Source of the DNA: an uncultured Bacilli bacterium
Lineage (GTDB): Bacteria; Bacillota_I; Bacilli_A; RF39; UBA660
DNA length: 64,000 bases
Direction of reading: 5' to 3'
Assembly: GCA_934120715.1 (NCBI GenBank)
Contig: CAKOUW010000001.1
Coordinates: forward strand, 124,001-188,000
Every line of letters starts with the position of its first letter. Position 1 is the stretch's first letter. A program made the position numbers and the translations under genes. The notes below the pieces were generated by a model. It was not told the DNA's origin. It did no database searches and saw only the letters and a program-made list of their open reading frames with translations. Of the stretch, positions 37,861-45,893 are shown in pieces.

Positions 37861-38050
37861 AACTTCTGTTGGAAAGAGTATATTTTGTTTATTATATATA
37901 GAGAGAGTATGGTTGGTGGAAATACTTTATGAGATAAAATAGAAGACATCTAACTTTTGGAAGACGGGTAACTTCGTTATTAGTTATTTGAGTTATAATA
38001 AGGTGGCACCGCGGCTTGTTCGCCCTTAGTTGGTGCAACCTTTTTATTTT
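37861..38050 (+). promoter_or_regulatory. T-box leader of hisS-aspS, best read as aspartate-specific
   Basis: The T-box sequence AAGGTGGCACCGCGG lies at 38001-38015, with the terminator partner GGTGCAACC plus T run at about 38030-38044. Stem I shows the AG-bulge/GGTTGGTGGAA signature near 37904-37924. The specifier region reads AGAAGACATCTAAC: GAC (Asp, 37945-37947) is followed by the expected A, whereas CAT (His, 37947-37949) would be followed by C. The acceptor-binding bases are TGGC, complementary to a G discriminator, which fits tRNA-Asp; bacterial tRNA-His has C there. Uncharged tRNA-Asp should therefore permit readthrough. Confidence 0.85.
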
Positions 38051-38063
38051 ATTAGGAGGATTT

Positions 38064-39446
38064 ATGATACAAAGACAAAAAGGCTGTAATGATATTTATG
38101 GGAGAGAAGCTAAGATTTGGAAGTATGTTGATAGTGTAATTGATACTGTGATGGAAAAGTATAACTATACTTATATTCGTACTCCTTTATTTGAGTCTAC
38201 TGAACTATTTCATAGGGGAGTTGGTGAGACTACAGATATTGTTTCTAAGGAAAGTTATGATTTTTTAGATAAAGGTGGTAGAAAAATAACTCTAAGGCCA
38301 GAAGGAACTGCTGGAGTTGTTAGATCTTATATTGAAAATAAGATGTATGGTGATCCTAATCAACCTGTTAAAGTTTATTATAATGGTACTATGTATAGAT
38401 ATGAGAGGCCTCAGGCAGGTAGAGATAGAGAGCTTACTCAGTTTGGTGTTGAGGTATTGGGAAGTGATGATCCTGTTACTGATAGTGAAGTAATCTCATT
38501 AGCTGTTAATATTTATAAGATGCTTGGATTAAAGGAAATAAAGGTTAATATTAATTCTTTAGGAGATAATGAATCTAGGATGGCTTACAGAAAAGCATTA
38601 GTTGATTATTTTGCTCCATATTTGGATGAGTTATGTGAAGACTGTAAGGTTCGTTATGAAAATAATCCACTTAGAATTTTAGATTGTAAAGTTGATGCTT
38701 CAAAAGAGATTTTTAAAAATGCACCTAAAACTTTAGATTATTTAAATGATGCTAGTAGGGATCGTTTTGAAAAGGTTTGTGATTATTTAGATATCTTAGG
38801 TATCAAATATGAAATAAATCCAAATATTGTTAGAGGACTTGATTATTACAATCATACAGTTTTTGAGATAGAGGCTAAGGTTGAAGGATTCGGAAGTAAT
38901 AATGTAATTGGTGCTGGTGGCCGTTACAATGGTCTTGTTAATCAACTTGGTGGTCCAGATACAGCTTGTGTTGGGTTTGCTTCTGGTATTGGTAGACTTG
39001 TTATGGCTATGGAGTTAGAAAAAGTTAAGATACCAATAGTTGAAGATGTTGATTTATTCTTGATGTATGTTAATGAGGAAGAGAAAAAGTATGCTACATA
39101 CTTGGCACAAGAATTAAGACTAGCTGGATTTGTTGTAGAAATGGAGTATACAAATCGTACTTTGAAAGGACAATTTAAACAGGCTGACAGACTTAATGCT
39201 AAATATTTAGCTATTCTAAATAGTGATGATTTAAATAATAATGAGGTTAAAATAAAAAATAATAAAACAAAAGAAGAAGAGACTATTAGTTTAGATGTAT
39301 TAATATATTATTTAGATGAGATGTTAAATACAAATGCTGATGATGATTGTGATTGCGATTGTTGTCATGATGATGACTGTAGCTGCGAGGACTCTTGTGG
39401 TTGTGGCGATTCTTGCAGTTGTGGATCTGAATGTCATCATAAATAG
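38064..39446 (+). CDS. hisS: Histidyl-tRNA synthetase with cysteine-rich C-terminal tail
   Basis: Class II synthetase. Motif 1 and early region MIQRQKGCNDIYGREAKIW, motif 2 MYRYERPQAGRDRELTQFGV, the histidine motifs LDYYNHTVFEIEA and GAGGRYNGLV, motif 3 GFASGIGRLVMAM, then the anticodon-binding domain. ATG 38064 behind AGGAGG is the true start; the frame runs upstream into the T-box. The last 36 residues, after LDEMLNTNA, are almost all Asp, Cys, Ser, Gly and His (DDDCDCDCCHDDDCSC, then CGCGDSCSCGSECHHK). This tail is not part of the enzyme fold and looks metal-binding. Confidence 0.95.
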   Translation: MIQRQKGCNDIYGREAKIWKYVDSVIDTVMEKYNYTYIRTPLFESTELFHRGVGETTDIVSKESYDFLDKGGRKITLRPEGTAGVVRSYIENKMYGDPNQPVKVYYNGTMYRYERPQAGRDRELTQFGVEVLGSDDPVTDSEVISLAVNIYKMLGLKEIKVNINSLGDNESRMAYRKALVDYFAPYLDELCEDCKVRYENNPLRILDCKVDASKEIFKNAPKTLDYLNDASRDRFEKVCDYLDILGIKYEINPNIVRGLDYYNHTVFEIEAKVEGFGSNNVIGAGGRYNGLVNQLGGPDTACVGFASGIGRLVMAMELEKVKIPIVEDVDLFLMYVNEEEKKYATYLAQELRLAGFVVEMEYTNRTLKGQFKQADRLNAKYLAILNSDDLNNNEVKIKNNKTKEEETISLDVLIYYLDEMLNTNADDDCDCDCCHDDDCSCEDSCGCGDSCSCGSECHHK

Positions 39447-39461
39447 AATGTGAGGTAAGTT

Positions 39462-41210
39462 ATGAAAAAGATAGAAAATAATAGTTTAAGAATAACCGAT
39501 GTTAATAAAAAAGTGACACTATATGGTTGGGTACAAAAGAAACGTGATTTAGGTGGCGTTTGTTTTATAGATTTACGTGATCGTAGTGGAATAGTGCAAT
39601 TAGTTGTTAGAGATGGTGCTTGCTATGAAGTAGCAAGTACCTTGAAAAATGAGGCAGTTATTAAAATAGATGGAATTGTATTAGAAAGAGAATCTAAAAA
39701 TAAAAATATTGAAACTGGTGATATAGAGGTTGAAGTAAGTTCAATTGAATTATTAAATTCAAGTCGTGATTTGCCTTTTGAGATTACTGATACTACAACG
39801 GCTCTTGAAGATACTAGACTTAAATATCGTTATTTGGATTTGAGACGTAGCACATTAAAAAATAATTTAGTTATGCGTCATAAAATAATGTTGGCTGCAC
39901 GTAACTATTTAGATGGTCAAAGTTTTATTGAGGTAGAAACTCCTGTTTTATGTAAGTCTACACCAGAAGGTGCCAGGGATTATTTAGTTCCTAGCCGTGT
40001 AAATAAGGGAAAATTTTATGCCCTACCTCAATCTCCTCAATTATTTAAGCAACTTTTGATGGTTGGTGGAATGGAGAGGTATTTCCAAATTGCCAAATGT
40101 TTCCGTGATGAAGATTTGAGAAGCGATCGTCAACCTGAATTTACACAAATCGATTTAGAGATGAGTTTTGTTGATCAGGATGATGTAATGGAGATTACTG
40201 AAGGCCTTGTTGCTTCAATATTTAAGGAAGTTAGAGGTATTGATATTAAGTTACCACTTCGTCGTATGGAATATGATACTGCTATTGCATTGTATGGTTC
40301 AGATAAGCCTGATTTACGTTTTGATATGCCAATTAATGATATTACATCTATTTTCTCTAATACTACTTTTAGTGTTTTTAAAAATGTTATTGATGATGGT
40401 GGAATTATTAACTGCTTAGTTTTGAAGAATGTTGCTGATAAGTATTCACGTAAAATGTTAGATCAACTTACTGAATATGTTAAAAATTATAAGGCTTCTG
40501 GATTAGCATATTTGAAGTTTGAAGATGAGGTAAGCGGTAGTATAGCTAAGGTAGTTACAGATGATGAAGTAGCTGCTTTAAAGAAGCAACTTGGACTTGA
40601 AAAGAATGATTTAGTTTTGATTGTTGCTGATAAAAACTATATGAGAGTAAAGGTGTCTTTAGGTGCTTTACGTGTAAAACTTGGACATGATTTAGATCTT
40701 ATTAAAAAAGATGATTATCAATTACTATGGGTAGTTAAATTCCCATCTTTCGAATATAGTGAAGAAGAGGGAAGATATATGGCTTGCCATCATCCTTTTA
40801 CAGCACCTCTTGATGAAGATGTTGATAAGTTACTTACTGATAAGGCACATTGTTATTCTAAAGCTTATGATATCGTTATCAACGGCTATGAAGCTGGTGG
40901 TGGTTCTATCCGTATCCATAAGGAAGATGTTCAGGAAAAAATGTTTAAAGCACTAGAATTGTCTGATAGTGATATTAAAGAAAAATTTGGTTTCTTTGTT
41001 GATGCTTTAAAATATGGTACTCCTCCTCATGGCGGTTTAGCTCTTGGACTTGATAGATTAACTATGCTTCTTTGTGGTACAGAGAATATTCGTGATGTTA
41101 TAGCTTTCCCTAAAACAACTAGCGCAAGTTGTTTGATGAGTGAATGCCCTAATACTGTTTCTTCTGATCAACTTGAAGATTTAGGTATTTCGGTTATAAA
41201 AAACGATTAA
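39462..41210 (+). CDS. aspS: Aspartyl-tRNA synthetase
   Basis: Class II, bacterial type. N-terminal OB fold (VTLYGWVQKKRDLGGVCFID), QSPQLFKQLLMVGGMERYFQ, motif 2 FRDEDLRSDRQPEFTQID, the GAD insert domain and motif 3 GLALGLDRLTMLLCG. At 582 residues it is of usual length. It follows hisS by 15 bases with GTGAGG as ribosome binding site, the standard Bacilli operon; both genes are served by the T-box upstream. Confidence 0.97.
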   Translation: MKKIENNSLRITDVNKKVTLYGWVQKKRDLGGVCFIDLRDRSGIVQLVVRDGACYEVASTLKNEAVIKIDGIVLERESKNKNIETGDIEVEVSSIELLNSSRDLPFEITDTTTALEDTRLKYRYLDLRRSTLKNNLVMRHKIMLAARNYLDGQSFIEVETPVLCKSTPEGARDYLVPSRVNKGKFYALPQSPQLFKQLLMVGGMERYFQIAKCFRDEDLRSDRQPEFTQIDLEMSFVDQDDVMEITEGLVASIFKEVRGIDIKLPLRRMEYDTAIALYGSDKPDLRFDMPINDITSIFSNTTFSVFKNVIDDGGIINCLVLKNVADKYSRKMLDQLTEYVKNYKASGLAYLKFEDEVSGSIAKVVTDDEVAALKKQLGLEKNDLVLIVADKNYMRVKVSLGALRVKLGHDLDLIKKDDYQLLWVVKFPSFEYSEEEGRYMACHHPFTAPLDEDVDKLLTDKAHCYSKAYDIVINGYEAGGGSIRIHKEDVQEKMFKALELSDSDIKEKFGFFVDALKYGTPPHGGLALGLDRLTMLLCGTENIRDVIAFPKTTSASCLMSECPNTVSSDQLEDLGISVIKND

Positions 41211-41272
41211 CATTGTATACTAATTTCATATATTTTATGCTATACTAATTATAGTAAGAAGATGGTGATATT

Positions 41273-41926
41273 ATGAGTAGAGCAAGTAGTAATACTAAGA
41301 ATAGAAAAATTAAAAAATTGACACAGAGGGATATAAAGAAATATTCTAATGTACAACTTGATCATGTTATTGAAAGAATTAAAGAACAAGAATCAAAGTT
41401 TACCGCTATTTTAGTTACTGTTATATTAATTTCATTATTACTTGCTTTTTACTCTATATTTTCATCTGTACAAAATACGACATCTCAGTATGTGTTAAAA
41501 TCCAATAATTTAACAATTACGTATAAACAAAGAGATGATAATATGGGGGATATTATTAATTTTGTTAATTCAGAATCTCTTACTGATAGTGATGGTATGA
41601 AAAGTGATGATTACAGAGTATTTATTACTAATACATCTGATCGTAGTGTCATTTATAATATAGAAATTGTTGATGATTTAGATATGATATCTCATGATGA
41701 TTGTGGTAATAAAAAAATAGATAGAAAGTATATTAGATATAGTATAAATGATGGTGAGGCATTATCACTTACGGATGATAATATTATACATACAGCTATT
41801 TTGAAAGCTAATTCAAAAATTGAATATTCATTGAGATTTTGGGTTGATGGTAATTTTCAAAATGCTAGTAAATCACATTATCATGGTAAGATTGTTGTTA
41901 GTGAATTAACACCAGATAAAAAATAA
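41273..41926 (+). CDS. Single-pass membrane protein of unknown function
   Basis: A basic cytosolic segment of about 45 residues (KNRKIKKLTQRDIKKYSNVQ), one membrane helix (FTAILVTVILISLLLAFYSI) and an outer domain of about 150 residues, rich in beta-strand patterns and ending YHGKIVVSELTPDKK. The outer part recalls small secreted beta-sandwich proteins, but I cannot name a family. A promoter-like region precedes it and a terminator shared with the opposite gene follows. Confidence 0.75.
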   Translation: MSRASSNTKNRKIKKLTQRDIKKYSNVQLDHVIERIKEQESKFTAILVTVILISLLLAFYSIFSSVQNTTSQYVLKSNNLTITYKQRDDNMGDIINFVNSESLTDSDGMKSDDYRVFITNTSDRSVIYNIEIVDDLDMISHDDCGNKKIDRKYIRYSINDGEALSLTDDNIIHTAILKANSKIEYSLRFWVDGNFQNASKSHYHGKIVVSELTPDKK

Positions 41927-41927
41927 G

Positions 41928-41950
41928 CTGCTAAAAAATTAGCAGTTTAT
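41928..41950. terminator. Bidirectional terminator between convergent genes
   Basis: CTGCTAA (41928-41934) pairs with TTAGCAG (41939-41945), loop AAAA, with T-rich sequence on the + side and A-rich sequence giving T on the - strand. Confidence 0.75.
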
Positions 41951-42705
41951 TTTATAAAATTTTCTATAATTTTGTTAGTTAAGTATGGCTCTTCTAGGTA
42001 GGAAAAGTGTCCTCTATTTGGATAGATTATAAGAGCAGAATCTTTTATTAGACTATTGAATTTAATTCCATCTTTTAATGGGGTTGCTTGATCTTTTTCG
42101 CCCCATATTATTAAGGTTTCACTTTCTATATCTTTTATATAATATTTTAAATTTTCATTTACTATGTTTTTAAAGGTTTGATGCATTCCATTTGGAAGGC
42201 TTTGATAGTCTTTTGATCCAAATATTTTTAATAGCTTTTTAGTAAAGACTTCTCTTTTATTTTTAGGTAATAATCTCTTCAAATTCTTCAGTATTTTATA
42301 TACTGTTTTTTTTATGAAACCCTTAAGTGTTTGCCTTGGTTTTATGGAGGCTGTATCAATTAGTATTAATTTAGATATTTTTTCTTTGTAGTAGCCTGTC
42401 AAAAGAGTAGCAATTCTTCCTCCAAATGAGTGGGCTATTATTATTGGGTCTTTAATATTTTCATTTGTCATTAATTCTCTTATATAATTTGTATAATCAT
42501 ATATAGTTAGATCTTTATTGGGGATAATGCTGTTTCCAAAGCCTGGATAGTCAACTATATAAATAGTGTAATCTTCTTTAAAATAATTAATTAGATGATA
42601 AAATGTTTTCCTATTGTCTCCCCAACCTGGGAGTATAAGAATGGTTTTGGGACTATTTCCATGTTTTTCATAGTACATAGAAATGTCTTCTTTATTAAAG
42701 TACAT
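41947..42705 (-). CDS. Alpha/beta-hydrolase fold protein
   Basis: Motifs of the fold in order: oxyanion region LILPGWGDNRKTF, nucleophile elbow IIAHSFGGRIATLL (Ser), the acid in LIIWGEKDQATP and the base in NRGHFSYLEEP. It has no signal peptide, so it acts in the cytosol. The lid region is basic (KKTVYKILKNLKRLLPKNKR). The substrate is unknown. Divergent from the 6S RNA gene. Confidence 0.85.
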   Translation of the reverse strand: MYFNKEDISMYYEKHGNSPKTILILPGWGDNRKTFYHLINYFKEDYTIYIVDYPGFGNSIIPNKDLTIYDYTNYIRELMTNENIKDPIIIAHSFGGRIATLLTGYYKEKISKLILIDTASIKPRQTLKGFIKKTVYKILKNLKRLLPKNKREVFTKKLLKIFGSKDYQSLPNGMHQTFKNIVNENLKYYIKDIESETLIIWGEKDQATPLKDGIKFNSLIKDSALIIYPNRGHFSYLEEPYLTNKIIENFIK

Positions 42706-42756
42706 ATTTTTTCACCTATAATACTTTATGCTTTTATGTAAAAAAAGTGAAAAATA

Positions 42757-42786
42757 TTGTATATTTATGTTTAGACATGATATAAT
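42757..42786 (+). promoter_or_regulatory. Promoter of the probable 6S RNA
   Basis: TTGTAT (42757-42762), 18-base spacer, TATAAT (42781-42786), about seven bases before the first stem of the RNA. Confidence 0.7.
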
Positions 42787-42792
42787 AATATT

Positions 42793-42973
42793 GTCAGATA
42801 GATGCGAAACCGACGCACTTAAAACCGACTAAATTAACGATAAGGGAGTTTTGATCAGTCATTGGTGTTGAATACCTGCTTTTAGTAGGGATCCTAAAGA
42901 TGGCGTAAGGACACCCACCTGGACTATGGTACAGGTTTTATCGTTTGTTAGGACGCTCTGTCTGATTTTTTTT
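42793..42973 (+). ncRNA. ssrS: Probable 6S RNA
   Basis: An independent transcript of about 180 bases with its own promoter and a T run at 42966-42973. Closing stem: TCAGAtAGAtGCG at the 5' end with CGCtCTgTCTGA at the 3' end. The rod continues with CTAAattAACGATAA against TTATCGTTtgTTAG. Inside are GGTGT/ACACC and the 3' segment GGACACCCACCTGGACTATG with an ACCTG/CAGGT hairpin. The order of these blocks resembles E. coli 6S (TTGGTG, CTTAAAACTG, GACACATTCACCTTG). 6S RNA binds the housekeeping RNA polymerase and damps transcription in stationary phase. The family call rests on layout, not on a covariance search. Confidence 0.65.
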
Positions 42974-43026
42974 ATTTATAAGGAATTTTCTTTTTATAAA
43001 AAATATTATATATTTAAAAAAACGTA

Positions 43027-43055
43027 TTGACAAACAAATGTTTGCACCTTATTAT
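43027..43055 (+). promoter_or_regulatory. SigA promoter with embedded LexA box
   Basis: TTGACA (43027-43032), 17-base spacer, TATTAT (43050-43055). A LexA-type box CAAACAAATGTTTG spans 43031-43044, overlapping the -35 box and fitting CRAAC-N4-GTTYG. A GGAGGTG follows, but the sequence behind it is only a short peptide frame and a transposase remnant, so the original SOS target may be lost. Confidence 0.75.
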
Positions 43056-43115
43056 AGTAAGACAAGATTATGGAGGTGTAATTTACTTGATAAATATTAT
43101 TATCAAGTAGATACA

Positions 43116-43280
43116 TACTTTACAAGTAGTAAGAAATGTAGAGGTGATTACAGATAAAACAAAAGATTTAGGAGTAAGAAATTGGACATATATAAATTGT
43201 GGTTGTGAAAATGATGATATATAAATACGAGTATAAATATTATGTTTAAAGGATTAAAAATATATTGTCAAAATAATTAA
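43116..43280 (+). pseudogene. tnpB: Decayed C-terminus of a TnpB (IS200/IS605 family)
   Basis: Pieces of the TnpB end can be read across two frameshifts. YFTSSKKC gives the start of the zinc-finger region, ITDKTKDLGVRNWTYINCGC is its middle (intact genes have CPNCGxxHDRD), and INTSINIMFKGLKIYCQNN with its stop at 43278-43280 matches the usual DINAAINIMFEGLK ending. The catalytic N-terminal part is absent, so no nuclease is made. The repeat element begins directly after the stop. Confidence 0.75.
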
Positions 43281-43284
43281 TAAG

Positions 43285-43437
43285 AAGAAAAGTAAAATAA
43301 AAAGTACGGTAGCGACTATCGGAATTTAAGCCTATGGAGAATAGAGGGTACTCTATCTATGAAGTAGGAATGTTGATCGGTGACGACCAATGCGAATAAA
43401 AATTTAAAAATATTTTAATTTTTATTCTTTTGTTCTG
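43285..43437 (+). repeat. Copy B of a conserved element: IS605 right end with omegaRNA-like sequence
   Basis: Directly behind the tnpB remnant, where such elements encode the guide RNA scaffold and carry the right end. It shares the core ATCGGAATTTAAGCCTATGG and ACTCTATCTATGAAGT with 12871-12990. This copy keeps a perfect ATAGAG/CTCTAT hairpin and a GGT/ACC hairpin (GGTGACGACC), and ends in the palindrome GAATAAAAATT/AATTTTTATTC followed by TTTGTTCT. Guide-scaffold function is inferred from position. Confidence 0.65.
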
Positions 43438-43597
43438 ATATTTTAATTAAATAAAGAATGTAACTTTAATATAAATTTGAGATAAATCTTTTTTAATTAT
43501 TTAATAAAAGATTGATAATTTATAATTGTTTATAATTTTATGTTGATTCTTGTTTAAACGTATTGCTCGTGTTATAATAGGCTCCTGGGGTGATTAT

Positions 43598-44425
43598 ATG
43601 CTAATTTTGCCTATTGTTAATAGAAAGAGAATTTTAAATGTACGTATTAGTCTTAAAGATGCCCAGAAGGTGAATAAAAAGGTACATCTTCCTGGTGTTG
43701 CTGAGAGTGATGTTATTGTTAATGGACATATGTTCTCTAAATCTATTTATAATGAAAAAAATAATAATACAAAGAAGTCTGTAGTAGAATTTATCAGAAA
43801 TAGTTCATTGTTATTTAAGAGAAGTTTTACTATTACAACTAAAAGTTCTGATGATACTGATTTATATGATGTTTATAGAGTTGAATGCCCACCTGGTAGT
43901 GTTAATGAGGCTCTTGAACTTTTATATGGTTCTGTTATTGTTGACATGAAAATGGAAATACCCAATAAAGTTAGAAGTAAATATATTTCTCTTAAAGATT
44001 TGGGATTTGGAGAATTTTTGTCTGATGAGAAAATCTCTAAATTATATAAAATTACTTCAAGTATGGTAGATGGTACTAGTTTAGATGAAATATATAAGAA
44101 AAAAGAAGTTGCTGATTTAGTAAGAATAATTGATTTTATGGATTTGTTTGATTGTACGGTGGTAAGTGAAGCCTCTATTTCAGAAGAAATATTTACTGGG
44201 GTTTTGAATTCTTTTCAAAAATTAGGTTCCAGGGATACTAAAAGTATGCAAAGATATTACAATATTGCTTTAGATAATAGAGATATATACTCTAAATTAT
44301 CACAGATTAATAAAATCTTATATAATAGGCCATATTCACTTATTGGTTCTGAATCTCAAAAAAGAACTATTCAGTTTGTAAAAACAAATCAAAATAGTGG
44401 AGGAGATAGTAGTAAAGATGCGTAA
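43598..44425 (+). CDS. Unrecognised 275-residue protein upstream of tcdA
   Basis: I recognise no family. Start chosen at ATG 43598 because a TATAAT (about 43573-43578) and GGGGTGATT precede it; the frame upstream lies in the promoter. No signal peptide or long hydrophobic stretch is present. It is mixed alpha/beta with a charged C-terminus ending in a Ser/Asn-rich tail (NQNSGGDSSKDA). The stop overlaps the start of tcdA, so the two are coupled. Confidence 0.7.
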   Translation: MLILPIVNRKRILNVRISLKDAQKVNKKVHLPGVAESDVIVNGHMFSKSIYNEKNNNTKKSVVEFIRNSSLLFKRSFTITTKSSDDTDLYDVYRVECPPGSVNEALELLYGSVIVDMKMEIPNKVRSKYISLKDLGFGEFLSDEKISKLYKITSSMVDGTSLDEIYKKKEVADLVRIIDFMDLFDCTVVSEASISEEIFTGVLNSFQKLGSRDTKSMQRYYNIALDNRDIYSKLSQINKILYNRPYSLIGSESQKRTIQFVKTNQNSGGDSSKDA

Positions 44426-45098
44426 ATTTTCTAGATTGACTAAAATTATTGGTGAAAGTGGTTTGAAGAGCCTTTCAGATAAAACAGTATTAGTTTTAGG
44501 CTGTGGAGGTGTTGGCGGATATGTTATAGAAGCACTTGCCAGAAGCTCTGTTGGTAAATTGATTATAGTTGATTATGATATAGTAGATGAAAGTAATATA
44601 AATAGACAAATTATTGCTCTTGATTCAACTATTGGACTAAAAAAAGTTGATATTTTAGAGAAGAGAATTAAAGATATTAATAGTGAATGTTTAGTGATTA
44701 AAATAGATAGCTTTATTGATCAAGATAATTTTAATGAACTTTTTGAGAATGATATAGATTTTTTTGTTGATGCATGTGACACTGTAAGTACTAAAAAAGC
44801 TGTTATTTTGGAATGCTTGAAGCGTAAAATACCTTTTATTTCATGTATGGGAACAGGTAATAAGTTTGATCCTTCGAAGTTAGAAATAATTGATATTAGA
44901 AAAACAATTAATGATCCACTGGCTAGAATGCTTAGAAAGTTTATTAAAGATGAAAAAATCAATGATAAAGTTTTGGTTTTATCGTCAAGCGAACTGCCTG
45001 TAAAAACTGGTGATAGGACTCCGGGATCTACGGCTTTTGTTCCATCTTCTGCTGGTTTATTGATTGCCAGTTATATAGTTCGATATTTTATAAAATAA
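44418..45098 (+). CDS. tcdA: tRNA threonylcarbamoyladenosine dehydratase (TcdA/CsdL)
   Basis: E1-like enzyme that uses ATP to cyclise t6A37 to ct6A. ATP-binding segment VLVLGCGGVGGYVIEALARS, then IVDYDIVDESNINRQI, ACDTVSTKKAVI and the C-terminal DRTPGSTAFVPSSAGLLIAS. ATG 44418 overlaps the preceding stop, with GGAGGAG at about 13 bases. It complements TsaC (16910), which supplies the t6A precursor. Confidence 0.9.
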   Translation: MRKFSRLTKIIGESGLKSLSDKTVLVLGCGGVGGYVIEALARSSVGKLIIVDYDIVDESNINRQIIALDSTIGLKKVDILEKRIKDINSECLVIKIDSFIDQDNFNELFENDIDFFVDACDTVSTKKAVILECLKRKIPFISCMGTGNKFDPSKLEIIDIRKTINDPLARMLRKFIKDEKINDKVLVLSSSELPVKTGDRTPGSTAFVPSSAGLLIASYIVRYFIK

Positions 45099-45108
45099 TT
45101 TTAAAATA

Positions 45109-45146
45109 AAAACTCTGCTCATTATGAATTGAAACAGAGTTTTATT
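45109..45146. terminator. Bidirectional terminator between tcdA and lexA
   Basis: AAAACTCTG (45109-45117) pairs with CAGAGTTTT (45135-45143); T-rich on both strands beyond the stem. Confidence 0.8.
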
Positions 45147-45148
45147 TT

Positions 45149-45766
45149 TTATAATTTTCTATATAATCCTTTCGCTTTACCTAGAATTGTTACATTTTTT
45201 AATATAATTGGTTCCATTGTATCATTTTCTGGTTGTAGTCTAAAATGATCTTTTTCTTTATAAAATGTTTTAACTGTTACTTCGTTGTTGTCATTCATAG
45301 CAACTACGGTATCACCATTATTGGCTGTGTTTTGACGTTCAACTATTAAAATATCTCCGTCATATATACCAACATTTATCATTGATTCACCACTTACTTT
45401 TAATGTGAATGTTTCCTTTTTAGGATTTATTAAATTAATTGGTAGGGGAAAGTATTCGTCAGGAGTTTCTATTGCTTCTATTGGAGTCCCAGCGGTAACT
45501 TTTCCTAATAATGGAACTTCTACAACATTGTCTTCCTTTTCTATATATTCATTTGGTACTAGTATTTCAATGGTTCTGTTTTTACTATTACCTTTTTTCA
45601 AATAACCTTTTTCTTCTAGTTTTTTTAAATGAAAATGAATTGTTGCTGGCGAATGTAGATTTGCTTTAGCACCAATTTCTCTTACTGTAGGTGGATAGCC
45701 ATTTTTGGCTATCAATTGTTTTATGACTTTCAAGATATATTCTTGTCTATTAGTTAGTTTTTCCAT
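45149..45766 (-). CDS. lexA: LexA SOS repressor
   Basis: N-terminal winged helix (LTNRQEYILKVIKQLI, YPPTVREIGAKANLHSPATI) and C-terminal S24 peptidase domain. The autocleavage bond is Ala92-Gly93 in KVTAGTP, the catalytic Ser128 is in SGESMINVGI and Lys166 in TVKTFYKE. At 205 residues it is standard. GGAGG precedes the start. Its own promoter carries a LexA box, and a divergent small gene is under a second box, as with lexA-yneA in Bacillus. Confidence 0.96.
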   Translation of the reverse strand: MEKLTNRQEYILKVIKQLIAKNGYPPTVREIGAKANLHSPATIHFHLKKLEEKGYLKKGNSKNRTIEILVPNEYIEKEDNVVEVPLLGKVTAGTPIEAIETPDEYFPLPINLINPKKETFTLKVSGESMINVGIYDGDILIVERQNTANNGDTVVAMNDNNEVTVKTFYKEKDHFRLQPENDTMEPIILKNVTILGKAKGLYRKL

Positions 45767-45786
45767 AAGTCCTCCTTATATTTACA

Positions 45787-45826
45787 ATGTTAACACATCA
45801 ACTGTAAAATGTCAAACAAATGTTTT
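45787..45826 (-). promoter_or_regulatory. lexA promoter and LexA operator
   Basis: On the minus strand, TTGACA (45810-45815), 17-base spacer and TAACAT (45787-45792). The box CAAACAAATGTTTT (+ strand, 45813-45826) overlaps the -35 side, so LexA should repress itself. One half-site is imperfect, which would make it weaker than the divergent box. Confidence 0.75.
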
Positions 45827-45835
45827 AAAAAGCTA

Positions 45836-45864
45836 TTGACACGAACAATTGTTTGCTGTAATAT
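45836..45864 (+). promoter_or_regulatory. SOS promoter with LexA box in the spacer
   Basis: TTGACA (45836-45841), 17-base spacer, TAATAT (45859-45864). The LexA box CGAACAATTGTTTG (45842-45855) fills the spacer and fits CGAAC-N4-GTTYG, so bound LexA would block RNA polymerase. Confidence 0.85.
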
Positions 45865-45893
45865 AGAAGTGTAATTTGAAAGGAGTGGTAGTT

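Noticed and set aside
37945..37949. Histidine specifier (CAT) for the T-box
   Set aside because: The base after CAT is C, not the usual purine, and the acceptor complement TGGC does not fit the C discriminator expected in tRNA-His. GAC fits both.
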